IMG/VR virus record: IMGVR_UViG_3300032093_000664
Location: 1 to 27,988 of that record
Direction: 5' to 3' (one strand)
DNA from: a virus
DNA: 27,988 bases
A model generated the notes under the pieces. It worked only from the letters and a program-made list of their open reading frames with translations. It ran no database searches and was not told where the DNA came from. Each line of letters opens with the position of its first letter. The stretch's first letter is position 1. This document shows positions 1 through 9,635 of this stretch, one piece after another. A program made the position numbers and the translations under genes.

Positions 1-2
1 CT

Positions 3-1889
3 GATGATGAAAACGGTAATATGGGTATTGTTGATAATACATTAATTGTATTCAGTGGTGGTACTGGTGCTACATTGGTATTCACAGCAACAACCGTAGC
101 GAATGCTTATAAATTTGAATATAGAATTAATGCTAGTTTAGGATCACCAATACCAGATCAATGTATATGGGCCTTTAATGAAAATATATGGTCAAATAAT
201 GCTGTGTATTGGTCAAGCTGTTCAACAACACCTGGTGTTGTACCTAAACCCGGTTTCTATGGGGCCTCACAAAAAATAGCTTGTAGAGGCGATAATAACT
301 ATTTGGTCTTTTATTCTGGTACAACATTTGGTTTAGGAACACTTGTATACACCAATCCAACTTTAACTACACCAGTTCCAAATGGATGGTTCAGTGATTT
401 TACAACTTTATACAGGGTTCTTGGAGGTGCGTTATTTTCAACAGAAGCTTGTCCAGCTTGTTTAGAAGATCCTGAAACAATTAATTGGCAAATAGATTAT
501 TCTTATAATTCTGATGTTGCAACAGGATTTACATTAGCTGAAATGGATATACGAAATTATCCAATGACAGAACCAGATTGTGTTGGTGGTTTTGGTGCTG
601 TAAATTATTTTACACCATCATCTTATGTAAATTATTCTGGTTTAACTGGATCAACAAGTTGGTCAGGATCAACTTCATTTGATGGGCAAACACAAGGTTT
701 AAGACGATTAGTTGTTGATATTAACAATTGTTATCAGCCTACTACTTGGCCATCAATTATAAGATCTGGAAGTAATATTGCTTTATTTATAAACAATACA
801 TTCATAAAAAATTATGATTATTGGTGGACTAATAATGGTGGTGGATATGGTGGTGCAATGACGCCTTGTAGTGGTTTAACACAATATACTAGAACTAGTG
901 TTTATTTTGACAATGTAACAATCAATGAAAATGATAATGTAAAAATCGTATTCACGGATAATTTTATAACACCTTGGCAAAAAAGTCAATTTGAATATAA
1001 CTGGTCAAATTCACAAACAACTAGTAGAAATATAAGTGGCTATACATTTGGTGGTAGTGGTACATATTTTGTACCTAACTATTCAGCAACAGTTACTGGA
1101 ACTACTGGCACATATTTAACACCTTTAAATACAAATGCTGCTGGTGAAATATCTGCGCAATTATTTTTTAGAATATCTAATTCTGGTGTAACTGATACAA
1201 TAACAACTAGAACTATAAAACTATTCCAAGATAGTGTTGAATTAACTGGATATACTGTAACTCAAACTGGATTAACTGTTCCTGTAATACCTAGTAATTT
1301 ATTAAGATTTTATACTAACTGGCCAACAACTGTAGGCACTAAATTGGTTACAAATAAGTGGCAGATTACAGATGTATTTGCATCACCTACACCCACACCA
1401 ACGCCTACACCTACAATGACACCTACACCAACGCCGACGGCAACACCATCATATATTGCACCAATATTCCAATATAGATATACAGCAACAAGTAATAGTA
1501 GTACAACTAGTAAAGCTGTAACAAATATGACTGCCACATTTAATAGAGACGGTGGTTTAGGTACTAATACATATTCTAGAAGTAATTTAACTTGGACTAG
1601 TAGTGCAAATAATATAAGTCCATCTCAAGCTATGGATGTTGTACACGTTGGATCAAACACGGTTACAATCACTAGAAATATTATGAAGACATCTGCTGGA
1701 ACTGTAGTATTAGACGATACTAGATGGAGGATATTAATTAATAATGTGGTTGTAGCTACGTATACAAATACATCAAATAGAACTGTACCGTTCCAACCAT
1801 CAACATTAAGTGAATCATACACATTTAATAATGTTGTAATAAACTCTGATGATGATGTAGTAATTGAAGTATTAGATACTCAAGTATAA
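3..1889 (+). CDS. Virion-associated protein with Pro-Thr linker (5' partial)
   Basis: This is a large Ser/Thr/Asn/Gly-rich, beta-type protein with no enzymatic motif that I recognise. Counting from the ATG at 21, a Pro-Thr linker lies at about residues 456-477, with a separate domain of about 145 residues after it. Both halves contain segments of the style NENDNVKI and NSDDDVVI, which suggests related beta-sandwich units. The frame is open to the left edge of the window. The ATG at 21 lacks the A/T-rich leader seen before other genes here, so I think the true start lies upstream and the gene is partial, though ATG 21 cannot be excluded. The next gene has the same linker type and the tape measure gene follows, so a tail-tip, fibre or decoration role is likely. 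That role is inference. The specific function is not recognised. Confidence 0.75.
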   Translation, partial: DDENGNMGIVDNTLIVFSGGTGATLVFTATTVANAYKFEYRINASLGSPIPDQCIWAFNENIWSNNAVYWSSCSTTPGVVPKPGFYGASQKIACRGDNNYLVFYSGTTFGLGTLVYTNPTLTTPVPNGWFSDFTTLYRVLGGALFSTEACPACLEDPETINWQIDYSYNSDVATGFTLAEMDIRNYPMTEPDCVGGFGAVNYFTPSSYVNYSGLTGSTSWSGSTSFDGQTQGLRRLVVDINNCYQPTTWPSIIRSGSNIALFINNTFIKNYDYWWTNNGGGYGGAMTPCSGLTQYTRTSVYFDNVTINENDNVKIVFTDNFITPWQKSQFEYNWSNSQTTSRNISGYTFGGSGTYFVPNYSATVTGTTGTYLTPLNTNAAGEISAQLFFRISNSGVTDTITTRTIKLFQDSVELTGYTVTQTGLTVPVIPSNLLRFYTNWPTTVGTKLVTNKWQITDVFASPTPTPTPTPTMTPTPTPTATPSYIAPIFQYRYTATSNSSTTSKAVTNMTATFNRDGGLGTNTYSRSNLTWTSSANNISPSQAMDVVHVGSNTVTITRNIMKTSAGTVVLDDTRWRILINNVVVATYTNTSNRTVPFQPSTLSESYTFNNVVINSDDDVVIEVLDTQV

Positions 1890-1913
1890 ATAAATTAAAA
1901 TATATATAAGATT

Positions 1914-2987
1914 ATGCCAATAAAATATATAAAACAAATAATTAATCAGGACTTTGTATATCCAAATAATGAAGTATCTGAATATGATCAAGAGATTGTA
2001 CACGATCTGAATGAAAATTCTGTGTCAGGAACTGTAGTAACTCTTACAGCTACAACAGCCACATCAACTGGAATGACATTTAGTATAAGCACAACTTGGT
2101 CATTAAATAGTGCTGAACCATTTATTAGAAACTCAAATTCTTTGAGTATATACTCTGTGCATATGTTAGCTCCAGGTCAAAATTATTATAAGCCTTGGAG
2201 GATTGTACATAGTAGAAGTGCAACATATAGTGGTCAAACATCATTTAGTGAGACTGGCGCTACGTTTTCAGTAACTGCAGCTCAAGCCGGTGTTGCATCA
2301 TTTGTACCTGGAACATATTATTTTGAAGTTAGATTTATTGGTCATAGAGCGATATATCCGGTTATGGTTCAAAGAACTATTGGTATACCGCCTTTCCCAG
2401 TAGCACCAACCCCAACACCGACCCCTACAGTAACGCCAACAGCAACACCTACACCAACCCCAACTTCTACATTTAGTGGAACCACTGGTGTAACATTAAA
2501 CGTAACAGATACTGGTTATATCAAATATGATATGGCATCTGGTACAACTTATCAATATATTGGAAGTACTGGAACGGTTGTATTAACTAACTGTTTGGAT
2601 TGTGATACAGTTAATGTTGGTATTCCATTTGCTGATTTAGCTGCATTTACAATTACTAGTTGTGGTAATCCTTGTGGTGGTGGTCCAGCACCTACACCAA
2701 CACCTAGTGCTAGTACAATATATGTTTCAACAAATAGGGAAATATGTTCAGATTTTTGTACAACTAACTATTTGATCACTCAACCTGTTACAACAACAGC
2801 AGCATCTTATGCAGCATTAGTGCCTGGAGATTACATTTATGGATTAGTTGCTGGTACTTATTGGTATGCATATGCTGCTACTTCAACAAGTACTGGAAGT
2901 GGTGTCTTTAGAATAGCTGAAGTAGATAGTAGTGGTTACGTATTAAGCATAGCACAATGTAGTGGATCAAGTTGTGATATACTATAA
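1914..2987 (+). CDS. Virion-associated protein with two Pro-Thr linkers
   Basis: This is a 357-residue beta-rich, Ser/Thr/Gly-rich protein. It has an N-terminal domain (about 1-160), a Pro-Thr linker (about 164-186), a middle domain with paired cysteines (segments LTNCLDCD and TSCGNPCGGG), a second short PTPTP linker near 259-264 and a C-terminal domain with further cysteines. The linker type matches that of the preceding gene, which ends 24 bases upstream, so the two are probably co-transcribed parts of the same appendage. The ATG is preceded by A/T-rich sequence and no Shine-Dalgarno motif. Low-complexity Pro-Thr linkers are commonly used to join adhesion or decoration domains in phage virions. 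The role here is inferred from composition and from its position just before the tape measure gene. I see no enzymatic signature. Confidence 0.8.
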   Translation: MPIKYIKQIINQDFVYPNNEVSEYDQEIVHDLNENSVSGTVVTLTATTATSTGMTFSISTTWSLNSAEPFIRNSNSLSIYSVHMLAPGQNYYKPWRIVHSRSATYSGQTSFSETGATFSVTAAQAGVASFVPGTYYFEVRFIGHRAIYPVMVQRTIGIPPFPVAPTPTPTPTVTPTATPTPTPTSTFSGTTGVTLNVTDTGYIKYDMASGTTYQYIGSTGTVVLTNCLDCDTVNVGIPFADLAAFTITSCGNPCGGGPAPTPTPSASTIYVSTNREICSDFCTTNYLITQPVTTTAASYAALVPGDYIYGLVAGTYWYAYAATSTSTGSGVFRIAEVDSSGYVLSIAQCSGSSCDIL

Positions 2988-2999
2988 AAATTTACCCAT

Positions 3000-3197
3000 A
3001 TGAAAATATATATTGAGATAGACAAAAATAAAAAAGACAAAGTAATCTTTAGAAACAATATAGAAAATATTGAAATATTCAGATACTTTTTTGAAAACCA
3101 CACCTTTACCTTTGATTTTTTTCAAAGCTTAAAAGGTGATAAAGAACTGTTGAACAAGGCTTTTAAAGAAGAATTATATCAACATACCTTAAACTAA
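3000..3197 (+). CDS. Small hypothetical protein (65 aa)
   Basis: The product is a short charged protein rich in Lys, Asn, Phe and Ile, with no recognisable domain. It sits 12 bases after the preceding virion gene and 10 bases before the tape measure gene, on the same strand. The tight packing supports it being translated as part of the tail operon. A small partner of the tape measure protein is possible by position, but nothing in the sequence shows this. Confidence 0.65.
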   Translation: MKIYIEIDKNKKDKVIFRNNIENIEIFRYFFENHTFTFDFFQSLKGDKELLNKAFKEELYQHTLN

Positions 3198-3207
3198 CTA
3201 ATTAACT

Positions 3208-6036
3208 ATGGCTAAAAGAATTTTAATTGAGTATGATGTAGACAGTAAAGACCTGAAAATAGCTGGTCAGGAAACCCTATCATTAACTCAACAACTTCGT
3301 ATCTTAAAGAAAGAACTTCAAAGAGGTGATCTTAAACCAGAACAATTTGATATTCTTCGTAAAAAAATTGGTGATACTGAAGATCAAATAGCTAGAACTA
3401 CCACAAGATCAAAAGACTTTTTGGGAGTATTGGCTACATTGCCAGGTCCTGTTGGTACGTTTGGTGCATCTATATTAGGTGTTGTTGATACCTTAAAAGT
3501 GTTCTCCGGTTTTTCATTCAAAGATATTAAAAACTCTTTGGGTGATTTAGGTGATGATGTTGTTGAAATTACCAATGGATTTTTAGGTCTTGGTGATGCA
3601 AAAAAGAAAACAGAAGAGTCCACAAAATCTTTAACAACCGCTACTCAAGAAAGTGTTGCTGTTACAGAAAACAATTCTTCAGCATTAGCGGCAAATGCTG
3701 CACAAGGCGCTGTTGTTACCAATGCTATTTCTAAACAACAAGAAGCATTAAAAGCATTAGCCAAAGAACAACAATTTGCTACGGTATTATATGATAGTAA
3801 GGGAAATGCTATGATTAAGGCTACCAAGCCTATCAAAGATATGACCCAAGCAGAAGCTGCATTATTTGCACAACAAAGAGCAGCTTTAGTACAAAGTGGT
3901 GTACTAAAAACAAAAAATATGGAACTAGCTGGTAGCTATGAAACAGCAACAGCTGGTATAGTTACAACCACGGTAGCAACAAATACATTAACGGTAGCAC
4001 AAAGAGCAGCAGCATTTGCTGGTCAAGCGTTAAAGGTTGTATTAGCATCATTAGGTATTGGTCTTGTTATCATCGCTATAACAGAATTAATTAGCTTACT
4101 TACAGAATGGGCTAGTGGTACAAAAGAAGCTGAAAGAGCACAAAAAGAATTTAATGATGAATTAGAAAGAACTACTACATTATTAGAACTTGATCTAAAT
4201 GATACCAGAAGACGTAATGCAATTAGAATAGCAGAATTAAAAGCTGCTGGTGCATCTGAAAAAGAAATAAGAAACCAACAGCTAAAAGAGTTAAAAGAAA
4301 ATTTAGATCTTGTTAATCAAGCTGTTATAGATGCAGCTAAACTTGAAAATGCTACATTAAAAAGAACAGATGAAAAAGCTGTTGAAGATTACACTACAAT
4401 CAGTAAAAAAAGAACAGAACTTGAACAAAAAGCTAAAGATATAAGGACTCAAATTCGTGTAGCTGAGTTAACTGGTATTGCTGATGACAACAAAAAGAGA
4501 TTAGAACTAAATAAAAAATCTGCTGACGATGAATACAACAGAAAGTTAAAAGAACTTGATGCATTAATTCAATTAGAGGTAGATAAAGATAATACAGATG
4601 AAAAGAGATTAGCTGATTTTCTTGATAGAAAAATGAAGCTAATAATGACCAAAGAAAAGTTGAGTGCTGCTGAACAACAATTAATGAGACAGCAAAACTC
4701 ACAAAAGGTCAAACAAGCTTTGGACGAAGACTCACAAAGATTACAAGATTACTTCAAGAAAGTAGAAGATATTAGAATTGATGCAATAGCAGATGAGGAA
4801 CAAGCTAGAGTTGAGGCTAGAGAAAATAAGGTATATTTTGATAAGATAGCACTTAGCAGAGACAAAGAGTTTATCAAGAAAAGCAAACAAGAACAAGATA
4901 AATTATTCAAAGACCTTGAAATTGCTGCTCAACAAGATATTCTTAAGATACGTGAAGAGTTTTTCTTAAAGAGATTGCAAATAGCACAAGATCAAGCAAT
5001 CGCTGAAGTTGATGCTTTAACAAGATTAAAAGACCAAGAGAATAATATAAACAATGTTCGTTTACAACAATTAGGTGATTTTACTGCTGTATATGGTGAT
5101 TACTTCTTTGGTAACAAAGGTTTAAAAGCATTATATGCAAAATATTTTGTTGATCTTAGACAAGTATATACAGATGAATTTAATGCAAATACAGCGATAT
5201 TTGACGCTGAACAAATTCAACTTGATCAAGCATTAGCAAACAAAACTTTGTCTCAAGAAAAGTATGATGAGAGAATAAGAGAACTAAACGAAAAGAGATT
5301 ACAAAATAACGAAGAGTTTACTCAACGTCAAATCCAATTAGATCAATTAGAGGTAGATTCTAAGAGAGCTAGTGCGGATAAGACCGTAGAGATTGGTGCA
5401 CAGTTGGTTAACTTATTAAGTGCTGTAGCCGGTAAGAGTAAAGGTATTCAAATAGCTGCAGCTATTACAGAAGCTGGTGTGGCTATCGCTAGAATCATTA
5501 TAGATACCCAAAGAGCGATCATCGCGTTTAGTGCGTCAGTTGCACCATTAGGCCCGGCTGGTGTTCCTATTGCGGCTGGATACGCTGTTAAAGCTAAGAT
5601 TGCTGCAGCATTAAGTATTGCTACAATTGTTGCACAGGGTATCAACAAATTAAAAGAAATTAAATCTGCTGGATCTGGAGAAGGTGAAGGTGGACAACAA
5701 TCAAATAGATTGGGTAGAGGATATGCTGATGGTGGTATTGTAAGAGGTCCAGGTGGTCCTAAATCAGATAGTATTAATGCTAGACTATCCAATGGCGAAG
5801 CTGTAATGACAGCTGGTGCAGTAACTATGTTTGCTCCATTATTGTCAATGATGAACCAAATGGGTGGAGGTGCTGCGTTTACATCTAGTTTAAATACAGC
5901 ATTACCTGATAGACCAGCAGTAGCACAACCATCATTAGAACAATCAGAAATGATCGTTAAAACATATGTGGTTGAGAAAGAATTAACAGATGCTCAACAC
6001 AGACAAGCTAGATTAAAGAACCTATCCACATTATAA
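3208..6036 (+). CDS. Tape measure protein
   Basis: The tape measure protein sets tail length and is expelled during DNA delivery. At 942 residues it has the expected build. Long Lys/Glu/Gln-rich helical, coiled-coil stretches occupy about 300-720. Hydrophobic segments lie near 277-300 and in a long Ala/Ile-rich stretch at about 743-820. Near the C-terminus, from about residue 839, is the motif YADGGIV-x-GPGG followed by SDSI-x-A-x-LSNGEAV, which is very typical of siphophage tape measure proteins. At the usual scale of about 0.15 nm per residue, this length would predict a tail of roughly 140 nm. That figure is a general rule applied here, not a measurement. The gene lies between the appendage genes and the capsid-assembly genes, and a promoter-like box follows its stop. 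Confidence 0.93.
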   Translation: MAKRILIEYDVDSKDLKIAGQETLSLTQQLRILKKELQRGDLKPEQFDILRKKIGDTEDQIARTTTRSKDFLGVLATLPGPVGTFGASILGVVDTLKVFSGFSFKDIKNSLGDLGDDVVEITNGFLGLGDAKKKTEESTKSLTTATQESVAVTENNSSALAANAAQGAVVTNAISKQQEALKALAKEQQFATVLYDSKGNAMIKATKPIKDMTQAEAALFAQQRAALVQSGVLKTKNMELAGSYETATAGIVTTTVATNTLTVAQRAAAFAGQALKVVLASLGIGLVIIAITELISLLTEWASGTKEAERAQKEFNDELERTTTLLELDLNDTRRRNAIRIAELKAAGASEKEIRNQQLKELKENLDLVNQAVIDAAKLENATLKRTDEKAVEDYTTISKKRTELEQKAKDIRTQIRVAELTGIADDNKKRLELNKKSADDEYNRKLKELDALIQLEVDKDNTDEKRLADFLDRKMKLIMTKEKLSAAEQQLMRQQNSQKVKQALDEDSQRLQDYFKKVEDIRIDAIADEEQARVEARENKVYFDKIALSRDKEFIKKSKQEQDKLFKDLEIAAQQDILKIREEFFLKRLQIAQDQAIAEVDALTRLKDQENNINNVRLQQLGDFTAVYGDYFFGNKGLKALYAKYFVDLRQVYTDEFNANTAIFDAEQIQLDQALANKTLSQEKYDERIRELNEKRLQNNEEFTQRQIQLDQLEVDSKRASADKTVEIGAQLVNLLSAVAGKSKGIQIAAAITEAGVAIARIIIDTQRAIIAFSASVAPLGPAGVPIAAGYAVKAKIAAALSIATIVAQGINKLKEIKSAGSGEGEGGQQSNRLGRGYADGGIVRGPGGPKSDSINARLSNGEAVMTAGAVTMFAPLLSMMNQMGGGAAFTSSLNTALPDRPAVAQPSLEQSEMIVKTYVVEKELTDAQHRQARLKNLSTL

Positions 6037-6047
6037 TCATAAAAATT

Positions 6048-6055
6048 TATATTTA
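6048..6055 (+). promoter_or_regulatory. TATATTTA promoter-like box before the protease gene
   Basis: The box TATATTTA lies 5 bases upstream of the protease ATG. The extended string TATATTTATTAGTA also occurs at 17982. No TTTG element is visible at the proper upstream distance. If it acts as a -7 element, the transcript would begin about at the ATG. Confidence 0.45.
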
Positions 6056-6060
6056 TTAGT

Positions 6061-7752
6061 ATGAAGAAAGATAAAATTATAGAACTAAGAATAGACGAAG
6101 AAGATCCAATATCAGGAATTGATAGTATATCCTTAGTTGATGAACCGGCGATTGAAATTAACTGGGTAGCTTTTAACAAAGAAAAAGCACACGAATTTCA
6201 TATCCCAGATGGTGAAGATAACAAATACCTTGAGATGTTAATTGCAAAAGCTGAGGCTGAAGAAGATCTATTGGCTGAAGGTTATGTTATTGATCATATA
6301 GAATTATTGGATAGTAAGGAAGTATTTGCCACTAATCCAAACGCAAATTCAGAATGGGATGAGCCGGATTTTAAGGTAAGATATAAGTATATGCTTAATC
6401 CGCGTATAACTGGTCAAGCAGCTGTTATAGACACAACTAGAGCATTCTGTAAAGATTTGGTTAATAAGAACTATGTGTGGCGTGTAGAAGAGATGGACAA
6501 CCTTAGAAATGAGTTTGGTGATAGTGCATTAGTGTGGAGAGGTGGTTACAATTGTAGACACATTTGGGGTAAGATGGTATATAGAAAAGATGCAACAATT
6601 GTAAACAAAGCATCTATCAATAAAGGTAAGGTTGACGTGGATGGTTTTCCAAGCGGCTTAAATCCTGAACTAGATATTATCGGTTACCCTCAACCAGATA
6701 CAACAACAGAAAGAACATTAAATAATCCAAGTCCATCTACTATTAGAAACTTAGGGTTATCTAAACAAAAATTTGAATATCCATTATTCCCAACTAAAGA
6801 AGAAGCTGAATACTATGCTGAAGAGGTATTGAATTGTAAGGGTTCTCACGAACACGATGTTAATGGTAAAATTTATTATATGCCGTGTGAAGAACATCCT
6901 GAAGATATGGGATATGATGTGGGTACAATAACTGGTTATGTTGATCCGGATATTAAGAAGAAAAAGAAAAAAGAAGATTTTGAATCATATACAGATTATC
7001 CATTGGCAGCATCAGATAATGCTAGAAGAGCGTTAAAATGGGCTGAAAAGAATGGATGGGGATCTTGTGGAACACCCGTGGGGAAAGCCAGAGCTAATCA
7101 ATTAGCGTCTAGACAGGCCATTTCAGAGGAAACGATCTCTCGTATGGCTTCATTTGAAAGACATAGACAAAACAAAGATGTACCTTATGATGAGGGTTGT
7201 GGTGGATTAATGTGGGACGCTTGGGGTGGCACAGCTGGTATTGAATGGGCACAAAGAAAACTTAGACAAATTGAAAACGCTAAATTCAATAATCAAAAAT
7301 TTGAAATACAATCAGAAGATAAGCGTATAGTGGTTGGGCCAGCAATGGTACCAAATTTACGCATCTTCAGAAAAGATAAAAAGGGTAATCCATATCACGT
7401 ATTTTTTACAGATAAAACCATACGTATGATTGCTGAAAAGTATATGCGTAACAAATATATTGATAACAACGATACCAACCACGATGGTAAAGCTGTTAGA
7501 GATGTTTATGTGATTGAGTCTTGGATCAAAGAAGACGAGAACGATAAGTCAAACAAGTATGGATATGACCTACCAATAGGTACCTGGTTTGTATCAATGA
7601 AGGTAAAAGATGACAATGTGTGGAAGAAAGTTAAAGAAGGAAAGCTACGTGGATTTAGCGTTTCTGGCTACTTTGAAGAGATTGAACAATTTGCTAGAGA
7701 AGAAATGTTCCTTAGCGAATTAGCTAAATTGCTAAAAACAATAAAAGAATAA
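6061..7752 (+). CDS. Prohead protease, XkdF-like, with additional N-terminal modules
   Basis: This 563-residue protein appears to join several modules. Residues 20-38 (SLVDEPAIEINWVAF) are typical of the start of Bacteroidota phage head-maturation proteases. Residues 127-170 (TRAFC to NCRHIWG) resemble the Cys/His motif of minor head proteins of the Mu gpF type. Residues 313-405 contain NARRALKWAEKNGWGSCGTP and a conserved block ending GCGGLMWDAWGG. The C-terminal part, about 422-540, resembles the XkdF/S78-like protease fold: His474 in NHDG, IESW at 485-488 and GFSVSG at 531-536 with Ser533 as likely nucleophile. The scaffold-like and capsid genes follow directly, as expected for capsid maturation. 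Catalytic residues are assigned by motif only. Confidence 0.82.
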   Translation: MKKDKIIELRIDEEDPISGIDSISLVDEPAIEINWVAFNKEKAHEFHIPDGEDNKYLEMLIAKAEAEEDLLAEGYVIDHIELLDSKEVFATNPNANSEWDEPDFKVRYKYMLNPRITGQAAVIDTTRAFCKDLVNKNYVWRVEEMDNLRNEFGDSALVWRGGYNCRHIWGKMVYRKDATIVNKASINKGKVDVDGFPSGLNPELDIIGYPQPDTTTERTLNNPSPSTIRNLGLSKQKFEYPLFPTKEEAEYYAEEVLNCKGSHEHDVNGKIYYMPCEEHPEDMGYDVGTITGYVDPDIKKKKKKEDFESYTDYPLAASDNARRALKWAEKNGWGSCGTPVGKARANQLASRQAISEETISRMASFERHRQNKDVPYDEGCGGLMWDAWGGTAGIEWAQRKLRQIENAKFNNQKFEIQSEDKRIVVGPAMVPNLRIFRKDKKGNPYHVFFTDKTIRMIAEKYMRNKYIDNNDTNHDGKAVRDVYVIESWIKEDENDKSNKYGYDLPIGTWFVSMKVKDDNVWKKVKEGKLRGFSVSGYFEEIEQFAREEMFLSELAKLLKTIKE

Positions 7753-7757
7753 AAAAA

Positions 7758-7787
7758 TTTGGTTATATATACGAATTTTTATATTTA
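7758..7787 (+). promoter_or_regulatory. Bacteroidota-type promoter candidate before the scaffold gene
   Basis: TTTG at 7758-7761 is followed after 18 bases by TATATTTA at 7780-7787, in the 63-base gap between the protease and scaffold-like genes. It would give these highly needed capsid genes their own transcript. The spacing is slightly shorter than the 19-21 seen at other sites here. Confidence 0.5.
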
Positions 7788-7815
7788 ATAATAAGAAGAA
7801 AAAATAAATACAATT

Positions 7816-8559
7816 ATGTCAAATTCTAAAACTGCAATTCAAGAAATTAAAAAGCTTATGAAGCAGTTCGGTTTTATGTCTGATGAACCGGTTCTAAAGT
7901 CATTCAAATTGGAAGATAATACAATTGTGGAAGCAGCTGACCTTAAGGTTGGTGAGGCTATCACAAAAATATCTGAAGAGTTTGAAAGAGTGGCTTTGGA
8001 AGATGGTGCTTACCGTTTAGTTGAAAACTTCAACTTAGAGGTAAAAGAAGGTAAAATCGTATCTGTTAATGAGATTTTCTTAGACGCTAAGTTAATGGAC
8101 GGTACAATCGTAAAGGTTGAAGGTGACGGTTTGGTAGAAGGTGCAGCTGTTAAAGTTGTTACTGAAGAAATGCCAGACGGTGTTCCAGCCCCAGATGGTG
8201 TACACGAGCTAGAAGACGGAACTAAAATTGAAACTATGGGTGGTATTATTTCTAAAATCGAAGAGAAAATAGAAGAAGCTGAACCAGCTGTTGAGATTGA
8301 AGTAGAAGCTGCTAAGAAAGAAGATATGGGTGGTATGGAAGAAGTATACAGCCTATTGAAAGATATGATGGAAAAAATATCTGAAAAAATGAAAAGTATG
8401 GAAGATAAGATGTCTGCTGTTGAAGCTGACTTTGATGCTTTCAAAAAAGCTCCAGCTGCTAAAAAAATAGCTGATGGAAAAACAGACTTTAATAAAACGT
8501 CTAATTCTGATGATGAAATTTCAGACAGAATTATGGCATTAAGAAAATTAAATAAATAA
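7816..8559 (+). CDS. Capsid scaffold-like protein
   Basis: This is a strongly acidic 247-residue protein. Its N-terminal helix is followed by a beta-rich region containing repeated D-G-T/K turn patterns (for example ELEDGTKIETMGG), then an acidic Glu/Ala stretch and a C-terminal coiled coil rich in Met, Lys and Glu (about 175-215). It ends in a basic tail (RIMALRKLNK). Acidic, helical proteins between the maturation protease and the major capsid protein usually act as internal scaffolds that guide procapsid assembly and are then cleaved. Function is inferred from composition and position. A separate promoter candidate precedes the gene, and the capsid gene starts 13 bases after its stop. Confidence 0.7.
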   Translation: MSNSKTAIQEIKKLMKQFGFMSDEPVLKSFKLEDNTIVEAADLKVGEAITKISEEFERVALEDGAYRLVENFNLEVKEGKIVSVNEIFLDAKLMDGTIVKVEGDGLVEGAAVKVVTEEMPDGVPAPDGVHELEDGTKIETMGGIISKIEEKIEEAEPAVEIEVEAAKKEDMGGMEEVYSLLKDMMEKISEKMKSMEDKMSAVEADFDAFKKAPAAKKIADGKTDFNKTSNSDDEISDRIMALRKLNK

Positions 8560-8572
8560 AAAAATTAAAACT

Positions 8573-9553
8573 ATGAAAATTTATTCAAAAGAAGAATTTG
8601 CTTATGCCGTAGGTGGTATTACTGGCTTCACAGACGAAGTTGGTGGCCAATTACTTTCTAAAGCATTAGTAGGTGCTCAGACACCAAAATATGTTAATGT
8701 ACGTTTGGGCATTAAAGGCTCTCAAGCACTTAACCTATTAGACTCAAACGCATCAGTGATGTTCCAATCTGGCGCTTGTTCATTAACACCAACAGGAACA
8801 ACAACTTACACTCAAAGAAACTTAGTAACGCAACACGAGACGTATTTTGAACAATTATGTTACAAGGACTTGTGGGATACGTATCAGTCAATGTTGATGA
8901 AGCCAGGTCAAACTAACGAAGATGTTCCGTTTGAACAAGCGATCGCTGACCTAAAAATTAAGCAAATCCAACAAAGAGTTGAATCTAAGTTATGGACTGC
9001 TTCAACTGGTGGTACAGATTCATTCAACGGTTTCAGCAATTTGATCGTTACAGGTGCTACTTCAGTTGCTAACTCAAGTGGTACTACTTTCTCAAGCTCA
9101 GCTGCTTATGGTGTATCTGGTAACCCAATCACTGAAGTTGACAAATTAATCAACGTATTATCTGACGACGCACAAGCTCGTGAAGACTTAATTGTGTTTA
9201 TGTCTTATGCTAACTTCAGATTGTATGTACAAGCGTTAACAAGAGCTAACTTCTTCGTTAACTACATTGGTGGTGCAAAAGCTATCGGTGGACCAGATTC
9301 TTATGAAGCAATCCATCCAAATAGTAACGTAAAAGTTGTTCCAACTCTAGGTTTATCTGGAAGTGGTAAAGTTGTAATCGGACCAGCTGAATATATGGCG
9401 GTTGGATTTGACCTCGTTTCAGATCACCAAAAATTAGATATGTGGTATAGCAAAGATTTTGATGCTGTAAGATTGAGAGCTAATTTCAACTACGGTGCTC
9501 AAATCGCTGTGTTCTCTGGAACCAACTATTTTGCAACAAACAACGTAGCATAA
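8573..9553 (+). CDS. Major capsid protein
   Basis: The 326-residue product lies directly behind the protease and scaffold-like genes, the normal place for the major capsid protein. It has an N-terminal helical region, a middle region with ETYFEQLCYKDLWDTYQS and EQAIADLKIKQIQQRVESKLW (a long-helix pattern suited to an HK97-like spine helix), and a C-terminal beta-rich part ending in an Asn/Phe-rich tail. No signal peptide or membrane segment is visible. Its DNA looks more evenly codon-balanced than that of its neighbours, with more C-ending codons, which would fit high expression; this is an impression only. A GC-rich hairpin follows 23 bases after the stop. The HK97 fold itself is inferred. 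Confidence 0.85.
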   Translation: MKIYSKEEFAYAVGGITGFTDEVGGQLLSKALVGAQTPKYVNVRLGIKGSQALNLLDSNASVMFQSGACSLTPTGTTTYTQRNLVTQHETYFEQLCYKDLWDTYQSMLMKPGQTNEDVPFEQAIADLKIKQIQQRVESKLWTASTGGTDSFNGFSNLIVTGATSVANSSGTTFSSSAAYGVSGNPITEVDKLINVLSDDAQAREDLIVFMSYANFRLYVQALTRANFFVNYIGGAKAIGGPDSYEAIHPNSNVKVVPTLGLSGSGKVVIGPAEYMAVGFDLVSDHQKLDMWYSKDFDAVRLRANFNYGAQIAVFSGTNYFATNNVA

Positions 9554-9576
9554 TCTATTCATCTAGATAAAAAACC

Positions 9577-9597
9577 TGTGGGGTGAAAGGCCCCACA
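9577..9597 (+). terminator. GC-rich hairpin after the capsid gene
   Basis: TGTGGGG (9577-9583) pairs perfectly with CCCCACA (9591-9597) around a 7-base loop. The hairpin is not followed by a T-run but by AAATTTAAAATAAA. It may therefore stabilise the capsid mRNA 3' end or cause only partial termination, rather than being a classic intrinsic terminator. Confidence 0.5.
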
Positions 9598-9635
9598 AAT
9601 TTAAAATAAACGAAAAAAAATAATATACATAAATT

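Noticed and set aside
1380-2470. CRISPR-like or tandem repeat arrays in the Pro-Thr coding parts
   Set aside because: The repeats are short in-frame codon repeats with no spacers and encode PT linkers.
8010-8444. 144-residue minus-strand frame under the scaffold-like gene
   Set aside because: It is a Ser/Ile-rich complement of a Glu/Lys-rich gene and has no independent signals.
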